Source: Chloroflexaceae bacterium (GTDB lineage: Bacteria; Chloroflexota; Chloroflexia; Chloroflexales; Chloroflexaceae). From it: 64,000 bases of DNA. Location: NCBI GenBank assembly GCA_025057155.1, contig JANWYD010000005.1:217868-281867 (forward strand), read 5' to 3'. The notes under the pieces were generated by a model that saw nothing but the letters and a program-made list of their open reading frames with translations, made no database searches and was not told where the DNA came from. This document shows positions 37,154 to 46,774 of this stretch, in pieces (positions within the stretch are counted from its first letter, which is position 1; the number at the start of each line of letters is the position of its first letter). The position numbers and the translations under genes are program-made.

Positions 37154-38893
37154 ATGATCACCTATACTATCAGTATGCCCCAGCCGCATACGCACCTCTT
37201 CCACGTCACGGTCGAGGTTGACAGGATAGCCGGGGCCTGGGTCGATCTCATTCTTCCTTCCTGGACGCCTGGTTCGTACATGATCCGCGAATACGCGCGG
37301 CACGTGCAGGGCTTTGGCGCAGTCGACCCTGCTACGGATGCGCCGTTGCCCTGGCGCAAAATCGCCAAGGATGCCTGGCGCGTCGAAACCGGCGGCGCGG
37401 AGCGCGTCCAGGCCCGCTACCAGGTCTATGCCAACGAACTGACGGTACGGACCAGTCACCTGGACGGCGCCCACGGCTACTTCAACGGCGCCAGCGTCTT
37501 TATGTTCGTGCCGGGCCGCGAGGCCGAGCCGTTGCGGCTACGGGTCGAAACGCCGCCAGGCTGGCGAGTGACGACCGGGCTTGAGCCTGCCGATCAGCCC
37601 AATGAGTTCCTTGCCGCCGATTACGACGAACTGGTGGATTGTCCTGTCGAGTGCGGCACGCATCGCCTGCTCGCCTTCGAGGTGGACGGCGTGCCCCATC
37701 GCATCGCCATCTGGGGGCGCGGCAACGAGGATGCGGCGCGCCTGGTCGCCGATACCCGGCGCATCGTCGAGGCGCAGCGCGACTTCTTTGGCGAGCTTCC
37801 CTATCGCCACTACACCTTCATCCTCCATCTGCTCGATGGGCGCGGCGGCGGGCTTGAGCATCGCAATAGCGTCACGAACCAGGTTGACCGCTGGACGTTC
37901 CGCCCCGAGCAGAACTACGAGCGATACCTGTCACTCACCTCCCACGAGTTGTTCCATGTCTGGAACGTGAAGCGTCTGCGACCGGCGCCTCTCGGTCCGT
38001 TCGACTATCGCCGGGAGAACTATACCCGGCTGCTCTGGCTGGTGGAGGGCGCTACCAGTTACTACGATAACCTGCTGCTCGTGCGAGCGGGGTTGATGAC
38101 CCCGGAACGCTTCCTGGAGCGGCTGGGCGAGGCCATCGCGCAACTCCAGAACCAGCCCGGGCGCCTGCTGCAGAGTCTGGAGGAGAGCAGCTTCGATGCC
38201 TGGATCAAGTTCTATCGCCCCGACGAGAATAGCGCCAATTCCAGCGTCTCGTACTATCTGAAGGGCGGCCTGGTCTGCTTCCTGCTGGATATGGAGATCC
38301 GCGCACATACCAGCGGCTGGCGTTCGCTTGATGATCTGATGCGCCAGCTCTACGCCGCCTATCCCGTTAACGGCCCGGGGATCCCCGAAGAAGGGGGCGT
38401 GCTGGAGGCGGTGGAGGAACTGACGGGTGACCGGAAGGGCGTCTTCCGCGATTTCTTTGCGCGCTACATATCTGGTGTGGCGGAACTGGACTACGCCCGC
38501 GCGCTGGCGGTGGCGGGCCTGGAGATGCACTGGGAGCGGAAGGGGCCGCAGGCATGGCTGGGGTGCAGCCTCAAGCGCCAGGGTGAGCGGACGATCATTG
38601 AGAGCGTGCGCTCCGATGGTCCGGCCTGGACAGCGGGGGTGTATGCCGGTGATGAGCTGGTGGCCCTCGACGGCTGGCGCGTCAACGATGAGCGGCTCGC
38701 CGAGCGGCTGGAGGAACGGCGGCCCGGCGATGCCGTGCGCCTGACCCTCTTCCGCGGCGACGCCCTGATCGAGGTGAGCGTGACGCTGGCCGAGGCGCCC
38801 CCTGATCGGGCGGTGATCACGCCGCTTGCGTCGCCGGACGAGGCGCAGCGACGGACCTACCGCTCGTGGCTGGGCGTGGGGTTGCCGGGCTGA
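37154..38893 (+). CDS. M61-family metallopeptidase with PDZ domain
   Basis: A 579-aa protein. The N-terminal beta domain (ITYTISMPQPHTHLFHVTVEV, SWTPGSYMIREYARHV) and the thermolysin-like catalytic domain with HELFH (His264, Glu265, His268) followed by WNVKRLRP and third ligand Glu298 (LWLVEGATSYYDN) identify the M61 glycyl-aminopeptidase family. A PDZ domain (about 475-565, AWLGCSL...DGPAWTAGVYAGDELVALDGWRV) closes the chain. No signal peptide is present from this start, so it is probably cytoplasmic. The start is uncertain: no ribosome-binding site precedes ATG 37154, and in-frame ATG 37127 is an alternative. P5C dehydrogenase follows after 36 bp in the same direction, hinting at peptide and proline catabolism together. 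Confidence 0.9.
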   Translation: MITYTISMPQPHTHLFHVTVEVDRIAGAWVDLILPSWTPGSYMIREYARHVQGFGAVDPATDAPLPWRKIAKDAWRVETGGAERVQARYQVYANELTVRTSHLDGAHGYFNGASVFMFVPGREAEPLRLRVETPPGWRVTTGLEPADQPNEFLAADYDELVDCPVECGTHRLLAFEVDGVPHRIAIWGRGNEDAARLVADTRRIVEAQRDFFGELPYRHYTFILHLLDGRGGGLEHRNSVTNQVDRWTFRPEQNYERYLSLTSHELFHVWNVKRLRPAPLGPFDYRRENYTRLLWLVEGATSYYDNLLLVRAGLMTPERFLERLGEAIAQLQNQPGRLLQSLEESSFDAWIKFYRPDENSANSSVSYYLKGGLVCFLLDMEIRAHTSGWRSLDDLMRQLYAAYPVNGPGIPEEGGVLEAVEELTGDRKGVFRDFFARYISGVAELDYARALAVAGLEMHWERKGPQAWLGCSLKRQGERTIIESVRSDGPAWTAGVYAGDELVALDGWRVNDERLAERLEERRPGDAVRLTLFRGDALIEVSVTLAEAPPDRAVITPLASPDEAQRRTYRSWLGVGLPG

Positions 38894-38929
38894 TTTCCAG
38901 GGTTTGACAATTTACGAAGGAGCAGGAAG

Positions 38930-40495
38930 ATGCTGCCAGAGTTTCGAAACGAACCATTCGGCGATTTCTCCACCTCGGAGCGGCGCGCGGCGATGCAACG
39001 CGCCCTGCGCCACGTGGCCGGCCAGTTCGGCGCGACCTATCCGGTGGTGATCCACGGCGAACGCATCTTCCGCGAGGAGAAAATCGCCTCCATCAATCCC
39101 GCCGAGCCGAAGAAGGTGGTGGGCTACGCGGCGAAGGCTGACCAGGCCCTGGCCAACCAGGCGCTGGAGGCAGCCGAGGCCGCCTTCCACCGGTGGCGGC
39201 GCGTTCCAGTAGAGGCGCGCGCCCAGGTGCTCCTGCGGGCGGCGGCGATTATGCGCCGCAACAAGGAAGAGCTGGCTGCCTGGATCATCTATGAGGTCAG
39301 CAAGACCTGGGTCGAGGCCGATGCCGATGTCGCCGAGGCGATTGACTTCTGCGAGTACTACGCGCGCCAGGCCCTGCACCTCCAGGGAGACCGGCAACCG
39401 CTGACGCCTTACCCCGGCGAGTACAATGAACTGCGCTACCTGCCCCTTGGACCGGGTCTGGCCATCCCGCCGTGGAACTTTCCGCTGGCGATCGTCACTA
39501 CCCTGGTCGTGGCGCCCGTTGTGACCGGCAACACCGTGGTGCTCAAGCCCTCCCCGCGCGCCCCGGTGATGGCCGCGAAGCTGCTGGAGGTGCTGGAGGC
39601 CGCGGGGCTGCCGCCGGGGGTGGTCAACTACGTGCCCGGCGATGACGCCGTGCTTGGCGACTACCTGGTGGATCACCCGAAGGTGCGCTTCATCGGCTTT
39701 ACCGGCTCGAAGCAGGTCGGTCTGCGGATTCAGGGGCGGGCCGCAGTCCGCCAGCCGGGCCAGAACTGGCTCAAGCGCGCTATCCTCGAGATGGGGGGCA
39801 AGGACGCCACCGTCGTGGACGAAACCGCCGACCTGGACGCCGCGGCCGCGGGGATCGTCGCCGGGGCCTTCGGGTTTCAGGGCCAGAAGTGCAGCGCCTG
39901 TTCGCGGGCCATTGTGGTTGACGCGGTCTATGACCAGGTGTTGCAACGGGTGATCGAGCGCACGCGCGCCCTGCGCCTGGGCAACCCCGCTCAGCCCGAA
40001 ACCGATGTGGGGGCGGTGATTGACCAGCGGGCCTTTAATACGATCAGCGAATACATTGCCATTGGACAGGAAGAGGGTCGCCTGGTGGCCGGCGGCGAAG
40101 TGGTGGACCACGAACTGCTCAAGGACGGGGGGTACTTCATCAATCCTACGATATTTGCCGATGTCCCCCACGAGGCCCGCATCAGCCAGGAGGAGATCTT
40201 CGGCCCGGTGCTGGCCTTTACCCGCGCGCGCGATTTCGACGAGGCCCTGGCCTTTGCCAACGGCACCGAGTACGGTCTGACCGGCTCCCTCTACTCGCGC
40301 TCGCTCGAACGGCTGGAGCGCGCCCGCGAGGAGTTCCATGTAGGCAATCTCTACCTCAACCGGAAATGCACCGGCGCGCTGGTGGGAGTGCATCCCTTCG
40401 GCGGCTTTAACATGTCGGGCACCGACAGCAAGGCCGGCGGCCCGGATTATCTGCGTCTGTTCACCCAGCCGAAGGCCATTGCCGAGAAGCTGTAG
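38930..40495 (+). CDS. pruA: L-glutamate gamma-semialdehyde (1-pyrroline-5-carboxylate) dehydrogenase
   Basis: A 521-aa NAD+-dependent aldehyde dehydrogenase that converts glutamate semialdehyde to glutamate in proline and arginine catabolism. The N-terminal extension (FRNEPFGDFSTSERRAAMQRAL) and PVVIHGERIFREEKIASINP are typical of this family and not of other ALDHs. IPPWNFPLAI, IGFTGSKQVGLRI, LEMGGKDATVV (general-base Glu) and FQGQKCSACSRAIVV (catalytic Cys321) are present. The C-terminus GGFNMSGTDSKAGGPDYLRLF is the signature of the group. It has an AAGGAG site 9-10 bp before ATG. No proline dehydrogenase gene is in the window. It likely forms a unit with the M61 peptidase gene just upstream. 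Confidence 0.96.
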   Translation: MLPEFRNEPFGDFSTSERRAAMQRALRHVAGQFGATYPVVIHGERIFREEKIASINPAEPKKVVGYAAKADQALANQALEAAEAAFHRWRRVPVEARAQVLLRAAAIMRRNKEELAAWIIYEVSKTWVEADADVAEAIDFCEYYARQALHLQGDRQPLTPYPGEYNELRYLPLGPGLAIPPWNFPLAIVTTLVVAPVVTGNTVVLKPSPRAPVMAAKLLEVLEAAGLPPGVVNYVPGDDAVLGDYLVDHPKVRFIGFTGSKQVGLRIQGRAAVRQPGQNWLKRAILEMGGKDATVVDETADLDAAAAGIVAGAFGFQGQKCSACSRAIVVDAVYDQVLQRVIERTRALRLGNPAQPETDVGAVIDQRAFNTISEYIAIGQEEGRLVAGGEVVDHELLKDGGYFINPTIFADVPHEARISQEEIFGPVLAFTRARDFDEALAFANGTEYGLTGSLYSRSLERLERAREEFHVGNLYLNRKCTGALVGVHPFGGFNMSGTDSKAGGPDYLRLFTQPKAIAEKL

Positions 40496-40662
40496 TTCGC
40501 GCCTGAGGGGAGGGTTGGAAGGGCCGGCGCAACGTCCGCATTCAGTGGTGGTGTCCGGGGCGGCTATGCCACCTGGCAGGACGGAGTCGGGGGCTTGCCC
40601 TGGAGACTTTGATCAGCTCTGGGAGGTTGAGAGGGGCATGGCCCCTCCAGGAGGCGCATCGC

Positions 40663-41907
40663 CTACGACCCCAGCACCTGCCCCGCGAGGTAATTCGCGA
40701 TGGCGGAGACATTGGCGTAGTACTCGTTGCTGAGCACAATCACCGTCACCCCCTGGTCGGGGTAACGCCCGAACCAGGTGGCGGCGCCGCTCATCGAGCC
40801 GGGATGGTAGACCAGCCGGTGCGGCCCGCGCTGCTCGATCTTCCAGCCCAGACCATAGCCGCCGTGTCCGGGGGTGGTCATCCGCGCTGCCAGGTCGGCT
40901 GGCAGCAGTCTGCCAGCATCGAGGGCCTGGGCCAGTTTAAAGAGGTCCTCGACGCTGGAATAGAGATCGCCAGCGGCGAAGAGATTGCTTACATCGAGAG
41001 GGATATCCGGTTGCCCTCCGGCATAGCCGCGCGTGCCCTTGAGCGGGCCAAAGTCGCCGGGATCGAGGCCCGTATCCTGCATATCCAGGGGCTGAAACAA
41101 CTCGCGGCGCATGAACTCCTCGTAGCTCATCCCCGCGACCTGTTCGATCAAACGGCCCAGGACGACGTAGTTCGAGTTGGTGTAGTGGTACAGCGTACCG
41201 GGAACGAAGCCAAGCGGCAGGTCGCGAAAGAGAGCGATGGTTTGCTCCGGGGTGGAAGGCGACAGTTCCAGATCGGCGAACTCGGCAAAGTCGGTGTAGT
41301 TTGCCAGACCTGAGGAGTGACTGAGGAGATGGGCCACAGTAATCGGCCCCCAGGCCGCCGGGCAGGGATCGAGGTACGCGCAGATCGAAGCGTCGAGGTT
41401 AAGCTTGCCGGCGGCCGCCAGGCGCAGCACGCCGAGGGCCGTCAGCGGCTTGGTCACCGAGGCCAGACGGTAGCGGGTGCTCGCCGTCGCGGGAATGGCC
41501 GCCTCGCGGTTGGCCATGCCGTAGCCCCGGCTCAGCAGAACGTGGCCCCGGACCGCCACCAGCACCGAACCGCTGAACCTGCCCTGCCGGGCCAGTGAAG
41601 CTATGTAGGCGTCCATCTGCGCGGCGCGAGTGAGCATGTCCGGCGCGAGGGGCGCGCCATCGCCGGTACGGACCGGAGCCAGCACCGCTGCCAGCGGGGG
41701 GGCGGCGGGCGGCTCCAGCACCGGGGTCGAAGCCGCCATCGGTACAGGGGTGACAGTCGGTAAGACGGTAGGGCCGAGGACCGCGGTTGGCGGGGCAACA
41801 AAGGCGGCCACGCGCACCTGACGCCCGCCGGTAAAGGGGAGACTGCACGTGGTCAGCAGTACCAGCAGACAGGCGGCAAACCCTATCAGACGGGCGTAGT
41901 GACGCAT
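40663..41907 (-). CDS. Serine hydrolase of the beta-lactamase / class C fold, lipoprotein
   Basis: A 414-aa protein with lipobox LTTC (Cys21) and a Pro/Thr-rich linker to about residue 90. The beta-lactamase-fold domain has ASVTKPLTALG (Ser150, Lys153), YHYTNSNYVVLG (Tyr242, Asn244) and YHPGSMSGAATWFGR, the H-x-G box near the end. LSHSSGLANYTDF is also diagnostic. The group contains esterases, D-aminopeptidases and PBP4*-like DD-peptidases; the substrate cannot be told from sequence. It probably acts outside the membrane, tethered by lipid. The ATG is chosen because TGGAGG precedes it; the in-frame upstream codons lack such a site. The gene is convergent with pruA. Confidence 0.92.
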   Translation of the reverse strand: MRHYARLIGFAACLLVLLTTCSLPFTGGRQVRVAAFVAPPTAVLGPTVLPTVTPVPMAASTPVLEPPAAPPLAAVLAPVRTGDGAPLAPDMLTRAAQMDAYIASLARQGRFSGSVLVAVRGHVLLSRGYGMANREAAIPATASTRYRLASVTKPLTALGVLRLAAAGKLNLDASICAYLDPCPAAWGPITVAHLLSHSSGLANYTDFAEFADLELSPSTPEQTIALFRDLPLGFVPGTLYHYTNSNYVVLGRLIEQVAGMSYEEFMRRELFQPLDMQDTGLDPGDFGPLKGTRGYAGGQPDIPLDVSNLFAAGDLYSSVEDLFKLAQALDAGRLLPADLAARMTTPGHGGYGLGWKIEQRGPHRLVYHPGSMSGAATWFGRYPDQGVTVIVLSNEYYANVSAIANYLAGQVLGS

Positions 41908-42190
41908 GGCGCCTCCAGAGGGCATCGGCGGCCGCAATTATCGGTCTGACACCGTGAAGATACCGGACGCCGATGGGAGGGAGCGTGGAAGGGCGAAGCC
42001 CTGCCCGCAAACCATCAACCCGGCATAATCATCGTGTCAGGCCACTGATGAAAATTATACACTATTATCGAACGGAGCGCGACAGGAGAACCATGCCTGG
42101 CGAGGGATGTAAAACGAAGACCGGGCGACAGGCGGGCGTGGCGCGCCCGGACGCCGTCACCCGGTCGATGGCGCTGCGGCGCCGCCAGCG

Positions 42191-42607
42191 CTACGTTCGC
42201 GCCAGGGTGATGATAGCCGGCACCTGGTCGAACATCCAGAAGCTGATCGGCAAGCCGATGATCACCGCCGAGAGCGCCCAGGCAATCGAGAGCCACACGG
42301 CGCTGAGCCACCAGCCCACCAGCAGGAACCACAGCGCCCGCACCAGGAACGGGCGTTGCGGAATGTCCTTCCGGTAGATTTCGCCGCTGGCGCTCACCAC
42401 CAGATCGCCCCGCTGCGGACGTAACGTGGTGACCTGGGGGAGACGGTTGAGCATCCACAGGCCCAGCGGCAGCCCGATAATCGTTACGCAGAGCACCCAG
42501 GCCACCGTGGCCCAGATCGCGCTGAACCACAATCCGAACACCAGAAAATAAATCGCGCGGAGGAGCAGGTTCACCCCGCGCTCCTGACGAACTACGGTTG
42601 TTGTCAT
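42191..42607 (-). CDS. YccF-domain inner-membrane protein
   Basis: A 138-aa membrane protein with two similar YccF (DUF307) repeats: each has two hydrophobic helices around AIYFLVFGLWFSAIWA and ALWFLLVGWWLSAVWL, followed by IIGLPLGLWMLNRLPQVTTL and IIGLPISFWMFDQVPAIITL. Four transmembrane segments are expected. Its function is unknown. ATG at 42607 is used; the frame opens 7 codons earlier at a TTG. The 283-bp gap to the serine hydrolase (41908-42190) has no supported gene. Confidence 0.9.
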   Translation of the reverse strand: MTTTVVRQERGVNLLLRAIYFLVFGLWFSAIWATVAWVLCVTIIGLPLGLWMLNRLPQVTTLRPQRGDLVVSASGEIYRKDIPQRPFLVRALWFLLVGWWLSAVWLSIAWALSAVIIGLPISFWMFDQVPAIITLART

Positions 42608-42798
42608 TGTGCCATCTTCCTCTCTCAAAACCGGTTCATTCCCGGCGGAACGTTCCGTGTTCTATGACGACCGGTATGCCGGGAAGGTTGCGTGTCTGTG
42701 AAACTCTCTTCTGATGGAAGGGCGCAGGGAGGCGCAGCCTCCCCGCGCCTCGCGTTCCGTCCGCGGCGGAGCGTCACGGCCTCAACCGCGCATGCCCC

Positions 42799-43653
42799 TT
42801 ATGTGATGGGCGCGAAGCGCGCCTGCGCCGCGGCGGCAAGCGCCAGTTCGTCCTCGCGCCAGTCTGCGGGGGCAAGGCTCACACCGTGCTGGTTGGCCAG
42901 CACCCGGCCGAAGGCGGCGATGATCCGCTCCGGGAGTGGCGGCTCGGGCAGCAGATCGGCAAGTCCCGCGGCTCTCCCTTCCAGGAGCGTTGCCAGACGC
43001 TCGCGCCCGGCGGGGGGCAGGCGCAGCAGGGCGGCCAGTTCGCGGCCCGGCCAGCACGTGTAGAGACCCGCCTGCAGCAATGCGCCGGGGCGCCGGCGGA
43101 TCTGCGAGAAGCCTGCCACCTTGCGTTCGCCAACCAGCACTTCGTAGGGCGACCGTCCGCCGAAGCAGGCCAGGCGGGCCAGGGGATCGAGGATGTGCGC
43201 GTCGGCGCGCGCCTCGGGGATGCTGACCAGCCGCGCGGCGATCCCAAACTCGCCCAAAGTGGCGACCCATGCCTCGCCGAGCCAGCGGTAGGACTCGCTG
43301 ACATCCTGCTGGTGCAAGGGATGCTCGGCGGGCAGAGCGATGTCCTGCATCAAAAAGCCCGGCGTGAACAGCACCGCCGCGCCGCCGGAGGCGCGCCGGT
43401 GCAGGGTGATGCCTGTCGCCGCCAGCACCGACTCATCTACATCGGCGAGGCGCTGGCCTGAGCCGATCACCAGGGCCGGCCGGCGGGCGCCGTACCAGCG
43501 CAGCGCCGGGCGCGGCAACTGTGCCAGACCGGCCAGCAGCGCCTCGGCTCTGGCCAGTTCAACCTCTGGCGGGTCCTCACTGTAAGGCAGGAAGCGCCAG
43601 GAAGTGGCGGGTGCACGGCTCATCGTCAGTTGGAGAGGCGAGTCCTGGCTCAC
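42799..43653 (-). CDS. Lipoate-protein ligase / octanoyltransferase-family protein
   Basis: A 284-aa protein of the LplA/LipM fold. LRWYGARRPALVIGSGQ, HRRASGGAAVLFTPGFLMQDIALPAEHP and GERKVAGFSQIRRRPGALLQAGLY, with the conserved Lys that binds the lipoyl-AMP carbonyl, are in their proper order. Members either attach lipoate to E2/GcvH proteins or transfer octanoyl groups. It is the last gene of the importer operon: its ATG overlaps the stop of the IclR gene by 4 bp. The catalytic Cys of LipM is not apparent, so a ligase is likelier. Lipoylated domains would support oxidative decarboxylation of the imported carbon source; this is inference. Confidence 0.85.
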   Translation of the reverse strand: MSQDSPLQLTMSRAPATSWRFLPYSEDPPEVELARAEALLAGLAQLPRPALRWYGARRPALVIGSGQRLADVDESVLAATGITLHRRASGGAAVLFTPGFLMQDIALPAEHPLHQQDVSESYRWLGEAWVATLGEFGIAARLVSIPEARADAHILDPLARLACFGGRSPYEVLVGERKVAGFSQIRRRPGALLQAGLYTCWPGRELAALLRLPPAGRERLATLLEGRAAGLADLLPEPPLPERIIAAFGRVLANQHGVSLAPADWREDELALAAAAQARFAPIT

Positions 43654-44420
43654 GCGACATGCCCGAGGCGCGCCGAGATCCGTTGGGCGGTTGCAACAAC
43701 CAGTTCGATAACCTGAGGGATATTCGCGGCGCCGATTCGCTGTTCGGGGCCAGCGGCGCCAATCGCGGCGACAACCTGGCCGCTGCGGTCATAGAGGGGT
43801 GCGGCGGCGCAGAAAATGCCCGGCACGGTTTCGCCGTGATTGAGTGCGTAGCCCCGGGCGCGAATCTGGGCGATTTCGGCCCGCAGGCGCCGGGGGTCAA
43901 CGATCGTGCAGGGCGTAAACGCCTGCAACGGGCCGGCAAGAATGCGCTCGATTTCGTTTTCGGGCAGCGCGCTTAGCAGCACCTTGCCCAGGGCGCCGCT
44001 GTGTAGCGGCCAGCGTGACCCAAGGGTCACGTCGGTGCGGATCGCCTGTTCGCTGAGAATGGTGTCAATATACACGATATGGTCGCCATCGCGCACCCCC
44101 AGGAAGACCGTTTCGTGGGTTGCGCGCATCAAGTCAACCAGGTGTGGGCGGGCAAGTGATGGCAACCCGGCGCTGTTCAACTGGCGCATCCCCAACTCGA
44201 GGGGTTTCAGCCCGAGCGTCCAGTGGCGTGTCACTGCGTCCTGGCACACGTATCCGCGCTCCTGCAAAATCTGGAGCAGGCGATGGCACGTGCTCGGGCT
44301 CAACTCGACCTGCTGGGCAAGATCGCGGATCCCGATCGGATGGGGTTGCGCGGCGAGAAACTCCAGAATATCCAGACCGCGCTGCAAGAGGCGGCTGTGG
44401 CGATCATCACGGATTGTCAT
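43650..44420 (-). CDS. IclR-family transcriptional regulator
   Basis: A 256-aa regulator. The N-terminal winged helix has GLDILEFLAAQPHPIGIRDLAQQVELSPSTCHRLLQIL (about 14-52), and the C-terminal GAF-like effector domain begins at HLVDLMRATHETVFLG and ends at VVAAIGAAGPEQRIG...QVIELVVATAQRIS. IclR proteins bind palindromic or repeated DNA as tetramers and respond to small carboxylates. It overlaps the DUF1445 gene by 4 bp (ATGA) and the ligase gene likewise. It probably controls this operon through the repeats near 50345-50381, though that is inference. Confidence 0.94.
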   Translation of the reverse strand: MTIRDDRHSRLLQRGLDILEFLAAQPHPIGIRDLAQQVELSPSTCHRLLQILQERGYVCQDAVTRHWTLGLKPLELGMRQLNSAGLPSLARPHLVDLMRATHETVFLGVRDGDHIVYIDTILSEQAIRTDVTLGSRWPLHSGALGKVLLSALPENEIERILAGPLQAFTPCTIVDPRRLRAEIAQIRARGYALNHGETVPGIFCAAAPLYDRSGQVVAAIGAAGPEQRIGAANIPQVIELVVATAQRISARLGHVA

Positions 44421-45250
44421 GACTGCACCGGCGAGAGAGTCTGCTCTGCAAGCGCCGCAATAGGCAAATCGGCGACCAGCATATGGCCCGGGGCATGGGT
44501 AATCATGAGAGAGACTCGGCTTTCCAGCGCCACGGCCTGAGGAGTCACCCCGCAGGCCCAGAACATCGGCACATCGTCAGGTTGGGCGACAACCGGCTCG
44601 CCCCAGTCTGGCTGGTTCAAATCGGCAATGCCCAGCGATTCGGGATCGCCGATCTGGACGGGAGCGCCATGGAGGAGGGGATAGCGGGCGCTGATGGCCG
44701 CAGCCCGCTCAACCAGAGCTGTCGGCATCGGGCGATAGGTCACCACCAGGTTGCCCTGGAACGGCCCGGCCGGAACGCAGGGACGGTTCGTGCGAAACAT
44801 GGGCACATTGCGTCCCTGTTCCAGGTGGCGCACCGGCAGGCCGGCGGCCAGCAGCGCCCCATCGAAGCCAAAGGAGCAGCCGAGCAAAAACGCGACCAGA
44901 TCGTCGCGCCAGAGATCGCGCAGATTGTCAACTTCCGCGACGAACCGACCTTCCCGGTAGATCCGATAGCGCGGGATGTCAAAACGGATGTCGGCATCGG
45001 CGGCCAGTGCCGCCGGCACCCGTGGATCGCCGGGGGGCAGCACTGCCAGCACCGGGCAGGGTTGCGGATTGCGATTGCAGAACTGTTGGAAGGCGGCAGC
45101 CTCGTCAACGGGTAACACGACCAGGTTAGCCTGGACATGGCCGGGCGCCAGGCGCTCAGTTGAACGCCGCCACAGGCCGTTGCGGATGGCTGCGCGAATA
45201 GCTGCCGGTCTGGTTTCGGGGAGGGGCCAGGGCATCTGATGATCAGACAT
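44417..45250 (-). CDS. DUF1445 putative hydro-lyase (D-glutamate cyclase-like)
   Basis: A 277-aa protein of the DUF1445 family: an N-terminal helix ARPAAIRAAIRNG-like segment, VQANLVVLPVDEAAAFQQFCNRNPQPCPVLAVL, DIRFDIPRYRIYREG, FLLGCSFGFDGALLAAGLPVRHLEQGRNVPMF and the late IADLNQPDWGEPV and DVPMFWACGVTPQAV. Family members are annotated as putative hydro-lyases, and a mitochondrial relative is a D-glutamate cyclase that interconverts D-glutamate and 5-oxo-D-proline. Which substrate this one uses is unknown. It lies in an operon downstream of the ABC importer (74 bp after LivF) and overlaps the IclR gene, so its substrate is probably brought in by that importer. Confidence 0.9.
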   Translation of the reverse strand: MSDHQMPWPLPETRPAAIRAAIRNGLWRRSTERLAPGHVQANLVVLPVDEAAAFQQFCNRNPQPCPVLAVLPPGDPRVPAALAADADIRFDIPRYRIYREGRFVAEVDNLRDLWRDDLVAFLLGCSFGFDGALLAAGLPVRHLEQGRNVPMFRTNRPCVPAGPFQGNLVVTYRPMPTALVERAAAISARYPLLHGAPVQIGDPESLGIADLNQPDWGEPVVAQPDDVPMFWACGVTPQAVALESRVSLMITHAPGHMLVADLPIAALAEQTLSPVQS

Positions 45251-45324
45251 AACCCTCCAAACTATCCACGCTGGCAGGAGATAGAGGAAGCCTGGTCGCC
45301 CGACTCGATATCTACGCTGGAACG

Positions 45325-46062
45325 CTACAATCCCAGATACGCCCGGCGCACCAGATCGGATTGCAGTAAATCAGCGCCAGCGCCCGTGGCGACGATCTGA
45401 CCGACCTGGAGCACATAGGCGCGATGGGCCAGCGTGAGCGTCTCCTTTACATTTTGCTCGATGAGTAAAATAGTCATGCCGCTCGCGCTCAGGGTGCGCA
45501 CCACATCGAAGATCCCTTCGACGACCAGGGGCGCCAGCCCCAGGCTTGGCTCGTCAAGCATTAACAGGCGCGGGCGGAGCATTAACCCGCGTCCGATGGC
45601 CAGCATCTGCTGTTCGCCGCCCGAAAGCGTGCCGGCGCGCTGGTGCAGACGTTCGCGGAGACGGGGGAAGAGGGTCAGCACTTCTTCCAGGGTTTGCTGC
45701 TCGGCGGATCGCGCCGCCCGGGTATACGATCCCAGCAACAGGTTCTGTAGAACGCTGAGCCGGCTGAAGATCCGGCGGCCCTCAGGAACGTGCGCAATTC
45801 CCAGGGCCGCGATAGCGTGTGGAGGCATCCGATTGAGCTGGTGGCCTTCCAGTCGGATCGAGCCGCTATCAGCAGGAATGAGACCGCTGATCGCGCGCAA
45901 GGTTGTAGATTTGCCGGCGCCGTTGGCGCCCACCAGCGCGACCACCTCACCCGCACGCACCTCGAACGAGACGCCATAGAGCGCCGGAACGCCGCCGTAG
46001 CTGACCCGCAAATCCTCCACGGTCAGCAACGGCGAGCTGGCGCGGTCAGGACGGGTTTGCAT
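45325..46062 (-). CDS. livF: Branched-chain amino-acid-type ABC transporter ATPase LivF
   Basis: A 245-aa ATPase with Walker A GANGAGKST, the Q-loop AIAALGIAHVPEGRRIF, signature LSGGEQQMLAIGRGL, Walker B LLMLDEPSLGLAP and the switch His as a Gln-type LLIEQN. The VPEGRRIF and EQNV features are typical of LivF. It dimerises with LivG to power uptake through LivH/LivM. It overlaps the livG stop by 17 bp, and the DUF1445 gene follows 74 bp later. Confidence 0.97.
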   Translation of the reverse strand: MQTRPDRASSPLLTVEDLRVSYGGVPALYGVSFEVRAGEVVALVGANGAGKSTTLRAISGLIPADSGSIRLEGHQLNRMPPHAIAALGIAHVPEGRRIFSRLSVLQNLLLGSYTRAARSAEQQTLEEVLTLFPRLRERLHQRAGTLSGGEQQMLAIGRGLMLRPRLLMLDEPSLGLAPLVVEGIFDVVRTLSASGMTILLIEQNVKETLTLAHRAYVLQVGQIVATGAGADLLQSDLVRRAYLGL

Positions 46063-46774
46063 AACTGGACCCCAGATACGCCGCGATGACTTCTGGATTA
46101 CGGGTGATACTATCGGGCGTTCCTTCAGCGATCTTTTTGCCGTAGTTTAACACCAGCACCCGATCAGATAATGGCAGCAATACATCCATAATATGTTCAA
46201 TAAGCAAGATGGAAATCCCTCGCCTCTGGATGGACCGCACCAGCGCAACTGCCTGCTGGCGTTCCTGGGCATTGAGGCCGCTCATCACCTCATCGAGCAT
46301 GAGCAGCCGTGGCCGGGTTGCCAGCGCGCGCGCCACTTCGAGGCGTTTCTTATCGGCAATGGTCAGGTTCTTGCCGAGCGTCTGGGCGCGCGCCTCAAGG
46401 CCGGTGAAGGCCAGAACTTCTTCCGCAATTCGCTGTGCTTCGCGCACGGCGCGGGTGCGCAGAAAAGCGCCGACCATCACGTTTTGCAGCACGCTGAGAT
46501 CGGGCAAGGCGCGGACGATCTGGAAGGTGCGCACCAGCCCGCGCCGGCAGATGCGATCGGGGCGCATCCCGGTGATGTCTTCGCCCGCAAAACGCACCCG
46601 CCCATTGGTAGGCTTCAGGAACCCGGCGATACAGGCGAAGAGCGTGGTCTTGCCGGCGCCGTTTGGCCCGATAATGCCCAGCACCTCGCCGTCGTTCAGT
46701 GTAAACGAAATCCGGTCGTTGGCCACCAGGCCGCCAAACGTCATCGTCAGGTCAGTAACTTCGAGCAAGCTCAT
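46046..46774 (-). CDS. livG: Branched-chain amino-acid-type ABC transporter ATPase LivG
   Basis: A 242-aa ATPase with GPNGAGKTTLFACIAGFL, the Q-loop region RRGLVRTFQIVRALPDLSVLQN typical of LivG, ADKKRLEVARALATRPRLLMLDEVMSGLN and LLIEHIMDVL with the switch His. The usual signature LSxGxQ is altered: LTIADKKRLEVARAL replaces the LSYGQQR-type motif. It overlaps livM by 4 bp (ATGA) and livF by 17 bp, indicating translational coupling. Partner of livF in energising the same import system. Confidence 0.97.
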   Translation of the reverse strand: MSLLEVTDLTMTFGGLVANDRISFTLNDGEVLGIIGPNGAGKTTLFACIAGFLKPTNGRVRFAGEDITGMRPDRICRRGLVRTFQIVRALPDLSVLQNVMVGAFLRTRAVREAQRIAEEVLAFTGLEARAQTLGKNLTIADKKRLEVARALATRPRLLMLDEVMSGLNAQERQQAVALVRSIQRRGISILLIEHIMDVLLPLSDRVLVLNYGKKIAEGTPDSITRNPEVIAAYLGSSYANPS